DNA of 24,371 nt from assembly GCA_046728935.1 (NCBI GenBank), contig JBKPFS010000021.1, positions 1 to 24,371 on the forward strand, in the 5' to 3' direction. A program made the translations under genes and the position numbers. Below are positions 1-7,398 of the stretch, piece after piece. Positions within the stretch are counted from its first letter, which is position 1. The number at the start of each line of letters is the position of its first letter. The notes under the pieces were generated by a model. That model was not told where the DNA came from. It ran no database searches and saw only the letters and a program-made list of their open reading frames with translations. The stretch comes from DATAFO01 sp046728935 (GTDB taxonomy: Bacteria; Actinomycetota; Thermoleophilia; Solirubrobacterales; 70-9).

Positions 1-1
1 A

Positions 2-763
2 GTGCGGGGGGGGTCGCTGCGATCTACTATCCTGGCGGCGCTCACCCCCGTGCTGCCGCCGTCCGGGCCGATGCTCCTTGTCCTGCGGCGGGTCGACCCG
101 CGGCCGCGCGTGAAGGGGCCGCAGGCGAACGTCCCGGCGCCGGATCTAGCCCTGGCATCCGATCCCGACGTGGCCCGGGCGGCGGCGAGCACGGTCAAGG
201 TCCTGGGCACGGCCTGTGGGCTCGGCGTGGAGGCATCGGGCTGGGTCGCGGGCCCCGAGCTCGTCGTCACCAACGCCCACGCCGTGGCCGGCGAGGACGA
301 CACCACCGTCACCCCGCCCAGCGGCGGGTCGCTCGACGGCGACGCGGTCTACTACGACACCCGAAACGACCTCGCCGTGCTCGAGGTCCCCGGGCTCGCG
401 CTGCAGCCCCTCCAGCTGGTCGCCCAGCCGGCGAAGGGCACGCCGGGCGCGGTGATCGGCTATCCGGTGAACGGGCCCGAGGCGATCACGCCGGCCCGCC
501 TCGGCCAGACCGGCGAGGTGGTGAGCGAGGACTCCTACGGCCGGGGGCCGGTGCGGCGCTCGATGACCCCGTTCAGGGCCGACGTGCGCAGCGGCAACTC
601 GGGAGGCCCCGTCGTCGACGGGGCGGGTCGCGTACTGACCACCGTCTTCGCCGCCTCGCTCGACAGCGGCCCGCCCAGTGGGCTCGGGGTGCCGAACTCG
701 GTCACCTCGCAGGCGCTCAGCGGCAAGCTGAGCCCCACCGACACGGGCCCGTGCGCCGCATGA
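2..763 (+). CDS. MarP-like periplasmic-facing trypsin-like serine protease, 5' truncated by window edge
   Basis: This is the C-terminal part of an S1C/trypsin-fold serine protease. A full chymotrypsin-type triad is visible, numbering from base 2: His93 in TNAHAVAG, Asp123 in RNDLAVL and Ser200 in RSGNSGGPVVD. The linker LPPSGP at about residues 18-23 is the segment that follows the CvpA-like transmembrane bundle in MarP (M. tuberculosis Rv3671c), so four membrane helices probably lie upstream of the window. Cys72 and Cys251, at either end of the protease domain, sit where MarP has its redox-sensitive disulfide. In mycobacteria MarP is needed for acid and oxidative stress resistance; the same role here is inferred. 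The GTG at base 2 is probably internal and not the true start. The family is confident; orthology to MarP is likely. Confidence 0.85.
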   Translation: MRGGSLRSTILAALTPVLPPSGPMLLVLRRVDPRPRVKGPQANVPAPDLALASDPDVARAAASTVKVLGTACGLGVEASGWVAGPELVVTNAHAVAGEDDTTVTPPSGGSLDGDAVYYDTRNDLAVLEVPGLALQPLQLVAQPAKGTPGAVIGYPVNGPEAITPARLGQTGEVVSEDSYGRGPVRRSMTPFRADVRSGNSGGPVVDGAGRVLTTVFAASLDSGPPSGLGVPNSVTSQALSGKLSPTDTGPCAA

Positions 764-775
764 GCGGGCCCGTGT
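741..775 (+). terminator. Hairpin over the marP-like stop codon
   Basis: ACACGGGCCCG (741-751) and CGGGCCCGTGT (765-775) form a perfect 11-base inverted repeat with a 13-base loop that contains the TGA stop at 761-763. No long T-run follows, as is common for actinobacterial terminators. It is the natural 3' end of the protease transcript. Confidence 0.55.
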
Positions 776-791
776 TGCCCGTGTATTAACC

Positions 792-805
792 TCACCTGAG
801 GGTGA
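792..805. promoter_or_regulatory. Inverted repeat overlapping the HxlR start codon
   Basis: TCACC (792-796) and GGTGA (801-805) are a perfect dyad with a 4-base spacer. The right arm contains the GTG start at 802. HxlR-family dimers bind short dyads and often autoregulate, so this could be an autoregulatory operator. The arms are short and chance is possible. Confidence 0.3.
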
Positions 806-1155
806 AGGCGCCGTCGCAAGAGCGCTCTCGCGCGCGCGGGAACGGACGCCCGGCGAAGGTGTGTCCCGACTTTCACGCCGCCGTCGAGCTGGTCGGAAAG
901 CGCTGGGCGGGCGCGATCCTCTGGGCCCTGGCCGAGGGGCCGCACTACTTCGCCGAGCTGAAGCTCGCGGTCCCCGGGGTCTCCGACCGGCTGCTCTCGC
1001 GCCGCTTGCGCGAGCTCGAGGGCGAGGGACTCGTGGAGCGCTCCGTACACGCCGGATCGCCGGCTCGCGTGAGCTACGAGCTCACCGACAAGGGCGAGGC
1101 GATCGTCCCCGCCCTGCGCGAGCTCCGCAGCTGGGCCAAGCGCTGGAACGGGTAA
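802..1155 (+). CDS. HxlR-family winged-helix transcriptional regulator
   Basis: This 117-aa protein matches the HxlR/YodB family along its whole length. It has the N-terminal CPDFHAAVELVGKRW block (residues 21-35), the recognition region SDRLLSRRLRELEGEGLVER (61-80), and the wing ending in YELTDKGEAIVPAL. The single Cys21 sits where several family members (HypR, YodB, QorR) carry a redox- or quinone-sensing cysteine, so thiol-stress sensing is possible but not shown. The start used is GTG at 802; a second GTG at 859, next to the conserved Cys, is an alternative. No clear Shine-Dalgarno sequence lies at normal spacing, so the transcript could be leaderless. Its target is unknown; the neighbours are an upstream protease and a convergent acetyltransferase operon. 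Confidence 0.9.
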   Translation: MKAPSQERSRARGNGRPAKVCPDFHAAVELVGKRWAGAILWALAEGPHYFAELKLAVPGVSDRLLSRRLRELEGEGLVERSVHAGSPARVSYELTDKGEAIVPALRELRSWAKRWNG

Positions 1156-1174
1156 GCGGCAGCCTCGACGCGGC

Positions 1175-1723
1175 TCAGCGCGAGGGCGTCGTCGCCGGCG
1201 TGGCGGACCCCGAGCGGTCGTGCGCCCGCGGCAGCGCCAGCTCGTAGCGCTGGTAGGTGATCTCGGCTCGACCCCAGCGCGGCGCGGTCTCCGCCCAGAT
1301 CAACTCGAAGCCGTGCTCGCGATACAGGTGCGCCGCGGCCTCGAGCTCGCTGAAGGTCTCGAGCCCGATCCGCGCGTAGCCGGCCTCCTCGGCGGTGGCG
1401 AGCACCTCCCCGAGCAGGCGGCGCCCGAGCCCCTGGCCGCGAAGCTCCCGGTTGAGCACGAACCACCGCAGGGTCGCCTCGTCGTTGCCCTCGTCGGTGA
1501 GCCCGATGCTCCCCGCGAGCTCCCCGTCGACCTCGACCAGCCAGATGCCCTCGCGTTCCCCCGGCCAGCCCCGGGCCGCGGCGCGGGCGAGGCTCGCGGC
1601 GACATGCGCCTCGAACCTGGCGTCGACGCCGTACTCGCGCCCGTAGACGCGGCCGTGGTGGGCGACGATCGCCCCGATGTCGCCGTGGCGAAGCTCGCGA
1701 CGGACCTGTGGCACGGCGCTCAC
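1175..1723 (-). CDS. GNAT-family N-acetyltransferase
   Basis: This 182-aa protein has a GCN5-related acetyltransferase fold. Strand beta4 and motif A read RWFVLNRELRGQGLGRRLL, in which RGQGLG is the acetyl-CoA pyrophosphate-binding loop. A motif B-like segment, AAHLYREHGFELI, follows. The transferred substrate cannot be read from sequence. The start is GTG at 1723, chosen because it overlaps the stop of the upstream gene by 4 bases (GTGA) and because the domain begins at once with VRRELRHGD. A longer open frame continues to 2119, but it has low-complexity Arg/Ala composition and shadows the upstream gene. It is probably the second gene of a two-gene unit. The polar C-terminal tail beyond EITYQRYELALP looks non-conserved. 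Confidence 0.85.
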   Translation of the reverse strand: MSAVPQVRRELRHGDIGAIVAHHGRVYGREYGVDARFEAHVAASLARAAARGWPGEREGIWLVEVDGELAGSIGLTDEGNDEATLRWFVLNRELRGQGLGRRLLGEVLATAEEAGYARIGLETFSELEAAAHLYREHGFELIWAETAPRWGRAEITYQRYELALPRAHDRSGSATPATTPSR

Positions 1724-2073
1724 GCCGGCACCACCCGCGGGCGTGGCCGCAGCCGGGCGGCACGCGCTCTCGCCTGGGCGGCGGGCGCCTGACCGGCGTG
1801 GCAGCGGAGGAGCTCGCAGAGCTCCACCGTTCGCCGGAACGGATCGGCGACGAGCTCGCGGGTGCTCAACGACAGGGCGGCCTCGATCCGGCCGTCGCGC
1901 TCCGCGACGAGATGGGGCCCGGGCGGCAGTCGCCTGCTGTCGAGTCCCGCCAGGTCCCGGAGCGCGGCGCGATCGCCATCGCTCGCGAGCCGCAGCGTGA
2001 CCGGCGACGCCCAGGCCACGTTGCGGTGCGTTTCGGCGGCTGCGGTTGCGCGGTCGGTCGGCCTCATCCGCAT
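1720..2073 (-). CDS. Small protein resembling the N-terminal half of a GNAT fold
   Basis: This 117-aa protein has a core at residues about 25-95, starting VTLRLASDGDRAALRDLAG. It resembles the beta1-alpha1-beta2-beta3 opening of GNAT acetyltransferases, with the segment HLVAERDGRIEAALSL where beta2-beta3 would be. It ends before any acetyl-CoA-binding motif A. The Arg/Ala-rich tail looks disordered. Its stop overlaps the start of the complete GNAT gene by 4 bases, implying coupled translation. The start is ATG at 2073, with another ATG at 2067; the poor fit of residues 1-24 to the fold leaves GTG at residue 19 possible. The function is unknown. It could be a partner of the downstream enzyme or a free-standing domain. 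Confidence 0.65.
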   Translation of the reverse strand: MRMRPTDRATAAAETHRNVAWASPVTLRLASDGDRAALRDLAGLDSRRLPPGPHLVAERDGRIEAALSLSTRELVADPFRRTVELCELLRCHAGQAPAAQARARAARLRPRPRVVPA

Positions 2074-2112
2074 CGCATTCTCGCGGCTCGCAGTAATCGA
2101 CGCAAGATGTTG

Positions 2113-2141
2113 TTGTCACACGATCAATCGTGATCTACGAT
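2113..2141 (+). promoter_or_regulatory. LysR-gene promoter with overlapping T-N11-A operator
   Basis: TTGTCA (2113-2118) and TACGAT (2136-2141) are separated by 17 bases, a good sigma-70-type promoter for the gene at 2152. ATCGT-N5-ACGAT (2127-2141) is a dyad with the LysR-type T-N11-A pattern (T2128, A2140) lying over the -10 box. A second dyad, CACGAT-CA-ATCGTG (2119-2132), shares its right arm. Together these suggest negative autoregulation and possibly control of the divergent acetyltransferase genes. Confidence 0.6.
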
Positions 2142-2151
2142 CAATACGCCG

Positions 2152-3024
2152 ATGGAGCTTCGCCAGCTCAGATACGCGGAGGCGGTCACCCGCCACAGAC
2201 ACTTCACCCGCGCGGCCGACGAGCTGCACGTGGCCCAGTCGGCCCTCTCGCATCAGATCCGGCGGTTGGAGGCGGAGCTCGGGGTGGAGCTCTTCGAGCG
2301 CACGAGCCGGAGCGTCGTGCCCACCGAGGCCGGCGAGGCGGTCGCCCGCCGGGCACGGCGAATCCTCGCCGACGTCGACGGCGTCCACGAGGAGGTCGAC
2401 GAGCTTCGCGGGCTCGTCCGCGGGCGTGTCTCGATCGGCGCCCTGCTTCCCGCCGGAGCGCTCGACGTGCCGCGACTCCTGACCCGCTTCAGCGAGGCGT
2501 TCCCGGGCATCGAGGTGGCCCTGCGCGAGGGGACGGCGGGCGACATGCTCGGCTACCTGGCGGAGGACGCCGTCGACGCGGCGTTCTCGCTGCTGGTGGG
2601 GGACCCGCCCGAGGACCTGGAGGTCGAGCGGCTCTCGGAGGAGGAGCTGGTCGTCGCCTACCCGCCAGGGGCGGGACCGGACGGCGAGCACGTCACCGCG
2701 GCGCAGCTCGCCGATCGAAGCCTCGTCACGCCGCGCTCGGACTCCGCCACCACACGCGCCCTGGAGGCGCTCTTCGCCCGCGCCGGCCAGCCGCTCAGGG
2801 TCTCGCTCGAGAGCGCGGACCCGTTCCTGCTGCGCTGCCTCGTCTCGACCGGCTTCGGGGCCGCTGTGCTCCCGGCGTCACTCACCCGCCGCGAGGGCCC
2901 GCCGATCGACGTGCGCCGCCTTCGCCCGGCCGTGCGCCTGCCGGTGGCGCTGCTGTGGCGTCGCTCGCGCCACTCCTCGCCGGCGGCCCGCGCGTTCATC
3001 GAGTTCGCTCGCCAGGCGGCGTAG
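2152..3024 (+). CDS. LysR-family transcriptional regulator
   Basis: This 290-aa protein has the standard LTTR architecture. The winged helix-turn-helix lies at residues about 1-60, with FTRAADELHVAQSALSHQIR and the wing LGVELFERTSRSVVPTEAG. A linker helix follows to about residue 90, then a two-subdomain periplasmic-binding-like effector domain beginning GRVSIGALLPAGALDVP. The ATG at 2152 starts the canonical MELRQLRYAEAV. The predicted -10 box ends only 10 bases upstream, so the mRNA would be leaderless or nearly so. The gene is divergent from the acetyltransferase pair and probably controls it, as LysR regulators commonly control the adjacent divergent unit. The effector is unknown. The length is normal for the family. 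Confidence 0.93.
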   Translation: MELRQLRYAEAVTRHRHFTRAADELHVAQSALSHQIRRLEAELGVELFERTSRSVVPTEAGEAVARRARRILADVDGVHEEVDELRGLVRGRVSIGALLPAGALDVPRLLTRFSEAFPGIEVALREGTAGDMLGYLAEDAVDAAFSLLVGDPPEDLEVERLSEEELVVAYPPGAGPDGEHVTAAQLADRSLVTPRSDSATTRALEALFARAGQPLRVSLESADPFLLRCLVSTGFGAAVLPASLTRREGPPIDVRRLRPAVRLPVALLWRRSRHSSPAARAFIEFARQAA

Positions 3025-3039
3025 CCGCCGCGCGGCTAC
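3021..3039. terminator. Bidirectional hairpin built from two convergent stop codons
   Basis: GTAGCCG (3021-3027), loop CCGCG, CGGCTAC (3033-3039): a perfect 7-base stem. The left arm contains the TAG stop of the LysR gene (3022-3024). The right arm contains, on the minus strand, the TAG stop of the cyclotransferase-like gene (3036-3038). It can terminate both convergent transcripts. Confidence 0.6.
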
Positions 3040-3617
3040 CACTCGCGCGGGTTGCCCATTGGGATCCGGTCGCGCACCAGGACGCCCTCTACCAGCTCCA
3101 CCGGCGGCGGCTCCGTGGTGGCGCGAAAGAGCTCGAGCTGATCGGGCCCGAGCTGGGCGAAGGCGTCCTCCACCGCCCGGACATAGCTCGCCAGGATCAC
3201 CGCCCCGGCCGGCGGGCGGCGTGCGTGGTGTCGGGGCTTTGCGGTGTAGACGAACACCGGGAGATCGGTCGGCTCGCCGCCGTCGATCGAGCCGGTGACC
3301 TCGATCCGGTCGTAGCGCATCTCGCGCAGGTCTAGCCGCTCGAGCTGTTCCTCGGTGAGGGTGAGCAGCGCGCCGTTCGGTCCCGGGTCGCGCGGCGCAG
3401 GCTCGACGCTGAGGGCGACGCAGAAGGGCGGGACCTCGCCGGAGTCGGCGCGCGCGAAGGTCTTCTCCGAGGCATTGTTGTCGCGGACGAGCGACCAGCG
3501 CCGCCGCCAGCCGCGCAGCCTAACCGGGGGTGAGATCTCGACCTCTGCGGCGAGAGTAGACGCGGCGTCCGCGGGGTTGACGAGGGAGCCGTAGGCGAAG
3601 AGCAGCGCCTCGCTCAC
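3036..3617 (-). CDS. Gamma-glutamylcyclotransferase-like (AIG2/GGCT fold) protein
   Basis: This 193-aa protein has the GGCT-like fold. The glycine loop YGSL lies at residues 9-12, directly after the first strand ALLFA. The likely catalytic Glu99 lies in LDLREMRYDR, the position of the general acid/base in GGCT and ChaC. Members of this superfamily release 5-oxoproline from gamma-glutamyl amines, peptides or glutathione; which substrate applies here is not readable. The start is GTG at 3617, overlapping the stop of the upstream remnant by 4 bases and placing MSEALLFAYGSL at the N-terminus as is usual in the family. It lies at the 3' end of the AddB-AddA transcript, without an obvious functional link. 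Confidence 0.8.
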   Translation of the reverse strand: MSEALLFAYGSLVNPADAASTLAAEVEISPPVRLRGWRRRWSLVRDNNASEKTFARADSGEVPPFCVALSVEPAPRDPGPNGALLTLTEEQLERLDLREMRYDRIEVTGSIDGGEPTDLPVFVYTAKPRHHARRPPAGAVILASYVRAVEDAFAQLGPDQLELFRATTEPPPVELVEGVLVRDRIPMGNPREW

Positions 3618-3796
3618 TGGCGCGCCTCCCGCACCCGGGCGTGTGCGGTACCGAGCAATTCCACGTCCATCGCGAGGCGCATGAACAGCTCCATGTCTTC
3701 GAGATAGCGCATGCGCTCGTCGAAGGGACCGACCGCCTCGATGCTGCGCCGGGGCACAATCGCCGCCCGGTCGTAAGTCGGGACGATCACCGAGAC
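3614..3796 (-). pseudogene. Internally deleted glycosyltransferase family 2 remnant
   Basis: The frame begins VSVIVPTYDRAAIVPR, the classic first strand of GT2 (GT-A fold) glycosyltransferases. It then jumps to RSIEAVGPFDERMRYLED and MELFMRLA, which is the acceptor-site region normally found about 130-150 residues later. The nucleotide-sugar region and DxD metal motif in between are missing. The remaining 60 or so codons are still open, and the stop overlaps the next gene's GTG by 4 bases. No strong start exists: 3796 is GTC, and GTG at 3790 or CTG at 3799 are the candidates. I read it as an in-frame deletion relic, possibly still translated and coupling ribosomes to the next gene. It cannot be an active transferase. 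Confidence 0.65.
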
Positions 3797-3843
3797 CAGC
3801 GGACCGTCCCTCTTGCGCTCGCTGACTCCCAGGGGGCGCGATC

Positions 3844-6800
3844 CTACCCGCGCGGGCGCCAGCCGGGATGCGGGCAGAGGCGGGCCGCCGCGGGGCACCC
3901 GTTGCACACCTGCCAGCTAGGCTGGTTCGTGGGCCGGAACCCATTACCCCCGGCGCGGATCTCGGAGACGAGGCTCTCGAGCCGGGCCCGCGCCCTGTCG
4001 AGGCGCTCGCGGTCGAAGCTTTCGACCACGGGGTCCGCGGGGGCCTCGAGGAAGACGTGGACGGCGCGGACGCTCGCCGGCCCGCCGGCGCCGTCGGCGA
4101 TGCCCGGGGTCGCCGCGGCGGCCAGCGCGTAGATCTCGCGCTGGGCCGAGTAGCGCTCGGCCAGCTCGCGCGGCCCTGCGTCCCCGAGCGCGTCGGTCTT
4201 GTAGTCGAGCACGGTCGGCTCGGGCCCTCCGGCGAGCAGGTCGATCTGGCCGCGCACGACCGAGCCCGCGAGCGAGAGCGCGAACGGGACCTCGGTGCGC
4301 AGGTCTGCAGCGCGGAGCTCGGCGAGGAGGTCCGAGCCGAGCCAGGCGTCGACGAGCTCGCCGGCGCGGGCGGCGAGCTCGGCGTCGTCGCCGAGGCCCT
4401 CCTGCCCGAGGAGCGACGCGAGCTGGTCGGCGCCCGGCCGCTTCCAGCCGCGGCGCGCGCTCCACTCGAGCGCGGCGTGCACCGCGTTGCCGAGCCCCAG
4501 GCGTCTGGCGCGCCCGTCGGCGGTCGCCTCCGCGCCGGGGTCGGCGTCCGCTGAGGCGTCGGGGTGAAGCGGCGCCGGCGGGGCGTCGAGGCCGAGGAGG
4601 CGCTCGACGTAGAAGCGATACGCGCAGCGCTCGTACTCGGCGAGCGCCGAGTAGGAGAGGTGCCCGACCGGGGTGATCCGCGGCGGGCGGGCGAGGGGGG
4701 GCGGGCGAAGCTCCGCCTGCTCCGGGGCCCTGGGCGGAGGATCGAGGCGCTCGGCCAGCTGCGCCGCCCGCTCCGCCCCGGGCGCGTTTACCCGGATCGC
4801 AAGTCGCGGCCGCGAGGTGAGCGCCGCCGCGCCGGCGGCCGGCTCCGGCGCGACGAGCTCGACCTCGCCGTCGGCTGCCTCCGGGTCCCAGCCCCTGGCG
4901 CGAAGGGCGGGCACGAGACGGCGAAGCGCCGTGTCGTTGGGCGCCGGCTCCGTGGCCTCGAGGTCGCCCGAGCGGTAGAGCCCGCTCAGGATCAGGCGCT
5001 CCTCGGCGCGCGTCGCGGCGACGTGCACGAGGCGACACCCCTCGTCCGCGGCCTCGGCGACGTTCTCGGCGTGGAGCTCGTGGAGCTCCCAGACCCCGAA
5101 GGATTGCTCGGCGGGCAGCACGAGCCGCAGGCCGAACCTAGCCGCCGCCGATCCGTTTCCATTTGCGCCGGGCTCGAGCCGCCCGAGCAGGATGTCGCCG
5201 GGGTACTCGCCCTGCGCCAGCCCGCGGCCGAGGTCGGGAACCGCGACGGTTGGGAACTCGAGCCCCTTCGCCGCGTGCACGGTCATCACCCGCACGCCGT
5301 CGTGGTCCTCGGGCTGGGTGGCCGCGACGCCCTCGCGCTCGTCGCGCCCCGTGAGCTCCTCCGCGGCGACCAGGAAGCCGCGCAGGTCGCGCCCCTCGTG
5401 AGCCTCGAACTCGCGCGCGAGGCGGATCAGCTTGCGGACATTCGCCATCCGGCCACGGCCTCGCCGCCTCGCGAGCAGCGCGAGGTCGTAGCCGAAGTCC
5501 GTCATCGTCCGCTCGACGAGCTCGTCGAGCGCCACGACCGGTGCGGCTGCGCGCAGCCCGGCGAGGGTGGAGCAGAAGCGCTCCAACCGTTCCGCGTCCT
5601 CTCCCGGAACCTGGTCGAGCCACGTCTCCTCGACGGGCTCTGGAACGCGCTCGGAGTCGCCGAACCGCCAGGCGATGAGCGGCCACAGGTGCCTGCCCTC
5701 GGTCGCGGCCCTGCGCAGCAGCCAGAGGGCGTCCGGGCTCACGCCGACCGCCGGGCAGGCGAGGGCGCCGAGCAGCATCTCGTCGTCGAGCGGGTTCGCG
5801 ATCGCTGAGAGCAGGCGCAGCATGTCCTCGACCTGCTGCTGAGACCAGTAGCCGCGTCCCCCGACCACGTACGGGTCGAGGCCCGCGCGCTCGAGCGCTT
5901 CCTCGTAGGCGTCGACGTGAGTGAACGCCCTCAACAGGACGACGATGTCCCCGCGGCGTGCCTCGCCCGCGTCGACCAGCTCGCGCAGCCGGCGGGCGAG
6001 CGCCCGGGCCTCGGCCACGTACTTGGGCTGGCGCTCCGACGGCGGCAGGCGAAGGACCTCGGCGTGCTCGGCCCAGCCGTTGGAGCGGCCCTCCTCGAGC
6101 GTCAGCAGTAGCTCGATCGGGGTCTTGTCGCCGTCCCACGCCGGCGCGTTGGAACGCGCCGCCGCGAGCGGGCGAAAGTCCTCCCCGACGAGCGCCTCGC
6201 CGACCGCGTTCACCGCGGCGACGATCTCGGGCCGGGAGCGGAAGTTCCCGGTGAGGGGCAGGACGGCGGTGGCGGCGTCGGCCTCCGCGCGGGCACGCTC
6301 ATCGCGGAAGATCGCGAGGTCCGCGTTTCGGAACCGGTAAATCGACTGCAACTCGTCTCCGACCCGAAACACGCGCGTCTCGGGCCCGCGCAGCGCCTCG
6401 ACGAGGTCGAGCTGGACGCGGTTCGTGTCCTGGAACTCGTCGACCATCACGTGCGCGAAGCGCCCCCGCCACGCCTCGGCGACGACCGGAGAGTCGCGGA
6501 GGAGCGCCAGCGCCCCCAGCTCGAGGTCGGCGAAATCGAGTGCCGAGCGCGTCGCCTTGAGCTCCTCGTAGCGGCGGTGGAAGGCCTGCAGGAGCGCCTC
6601 GAGCGCGGCGCGGGCGCGTAGCGCTCCGTCGCGCTCAGCGGGAGTGAGCTGCGGCGTGGAGTCCTCGCCCTGCTTCGCCGAGCGCACCGGATCGGTGACC
6701 GGCGGGAGCGCCGGCTCGGCCATCCCCTGGCTACGCAGCCGCTCGTGTGCGGCGACCGCCAGCTCCCCGAAGCGCCGCGGCTTGTAGGCGGCCACGATGT

Positions 6801-7398
6801 CGACCGTCTCGACGTCGCCGTCGCGGAGCACGTCCTCCACCGCCTGGTCGCGAGCGCGGCGCTGCAGGCGCCCAGCCTCGCCCTCGTCGAGGACCCGGAA
6901 CCGGGGATCGATTCCGGCCGCGGTGGGGTGCCCCGCGAGGAGCCGGCGGCAGAAGCCGTGGATCGTCGTCACCCAGGCGCGCTCGGTCTCGCGCGCCGCG
7001 CGACGGAGGCGGGTCTCGAGCTCCTCGTCGCCGGCCTCACGCGCCGCCTTAGCGCGCGCCGTGAGCTCGTGCCGGATGCGGGTGCGGAGCTCGGACGCCG
7101 CCCGCTCGGTGAAGGTGAAGGCGAGGATCGCCTCGGGCCCGAGCCTGTCCTCCTCGACCCCCGCGCAGTAGCGCTCGACCAGAACGCGCGTCTTCCCCGT
7201 GCCGGCGCCGGCCTCACAGAAGACGTCGCGGTCGCGGTCCTCGATCGCCGCCCGCTGCTCGGGTGTCGGCGGGGGAGGCGCCGCATTGGCCTCGGCGACC
7301 TCCGCGGGCTGTTGGAGCTCGAACAGCGTCTCTTGGGCCAGATCACTTGCGGCGGCTTCGCCGCCTGACACGCCGCTTTCCGCGCTAAAGCGCCTCAT
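3844..7398 (-). CDS. addA: AddA-like (RecB-family) UvrD helicase with C-terminal PD-(D/E)XK nuclease
   Basis: This 1184-aa protein is the motor-nuclease subunit of an AddAB-type double-strand-break resection complex, which processes ends for RecA loading. Superfamily 1A helicase motifs appear in order: Walker A AGAGTGKT (63-70), motif Ia LAFTFTERAA (92-101), Walker B VMVDEFQDT (317-325), motif III GDELQSIYRF (347-356), motif IV GNFRSRPEI (384-392), motif V MTVHAAKGLEF (705-715), motif VI VAATRAEERL (793-802). The nuclease domain has His974, Asp1053 and Asp1065-Tyr-Lys1067. Four cysteines, Cys925 and Cys1165-x2-Cys1168-x6-Cys1175, bracket the nuclease as an iron-sulfur staple. The start is ATG at 7398, overlapping the addB-like stop by 4 bases; the first 45 residues are low-complexity. 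The open frame upstream of 7398 is only a shadow of the partner gene. Confidence 0.92.
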   Translation of the reverse strand: MRRFSAESGVSGGEAAASDLAQETLFELQQPAEVAEANAAPPPPTPEQRAAIEDRDRDVFCEAGAGTGKTRVLVERYCAGVEEDRLGPEAILAFTFTERAASELRTRIRHELTARAKAAREAGDEELETRLRRAARETERAWVTTIHGFCRRLLAGHPTAAGIDPRFRVLDEGEAGRLQRRARDQAVEDVLRDGDVETVDIVAAYKPRRFGELAVAAHERLRSQGMAEPALPPVTDPVRSAKQGEDSTPQLTPAERDGALRARAALEALLQAFHRRYEELKATRSALDFADLELGALALLRDSPVVAEAWRGRFAHVMVDEFQDTNRVQLDLVEALRGPETRVFRVGDELQSIYRFRNADLAIFRDERARAEADAATAVLPLTGNFRSRPEIVAAVNAVGEALVGEDFRPLAAARSNAPAWDGDKTPIELLLTLEEGRSNGWAEHAEVLRLPPSERQPKYVAEARALARRLRELVDAGEARRGDIVVLLRAFTHVDAYEEALERAGLDPYVVGGRGYWSQQQVEDMLRLLSAIANPLDDEMLLGALACPAVGVSPDALWLLRRAATEGRHLWPLIAWRFGDSERVPEPVEETWLDQVPGEDAERLERFCSTLAGLRAAAPVVALDELVERTMTDFGYDLALLARRRGRGRMANVRKLIRLAREFEAHEGRDLRGFLVAAEELTGRDEREGVAATQPEDHDGVRVMTVHAAKGLEFPTVAVPDLGRGLAQGEYPGDILLGRLEPGANGNGSAAARFGLRLVLPAEQSFGVWELHELHAENVAEAADEGCRLVHVAATRAEERLILSGLYRSGDLEATEPAPNDTALRRLVPALRARGWDPEAADGEVELVAPEPAAGAAALTSRPRLAIRVNAPGAERAAQLAERLDPPPRAPEQAELRPPPLARPPRITPVGHLSYSALAEYERCAYRFYVERLLGLDAPPAPLHPDASADADPGAEATADGRARRLGLGNAVHAALEWSARRGWKRPGADQLASLLGQEGLGDDAELAARAGELVDAWLGSDLLAELRAADLRTEVPFALSLAGSVVRGQIDLLAGGPEPTVLDYKTDALGDAGPRELAERYSAQREIYALAAAATPGIADGAGGPASVRAVHVFLEAPADPVVESFDRERLDRARARLESLVSEIRAGGNGFRPTNQPSWQVCNGCPAAARLCPHPGWRPRG

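Noticed and set aside
1151..1180. Terminator between the convergent HxlR and GNAT genes
   Set aside because: Only a 4-base AGCC/GGCT stem is present, too weak to call.
2130..3335. Plus-strand 401-codon frame over the LysR gene and into the cyclotransferase gene
   Set aside because: It is a frame-shifted Arg/Gly/Pro-rich translation of a clear LysR gene and runs antisense through its neighbour.
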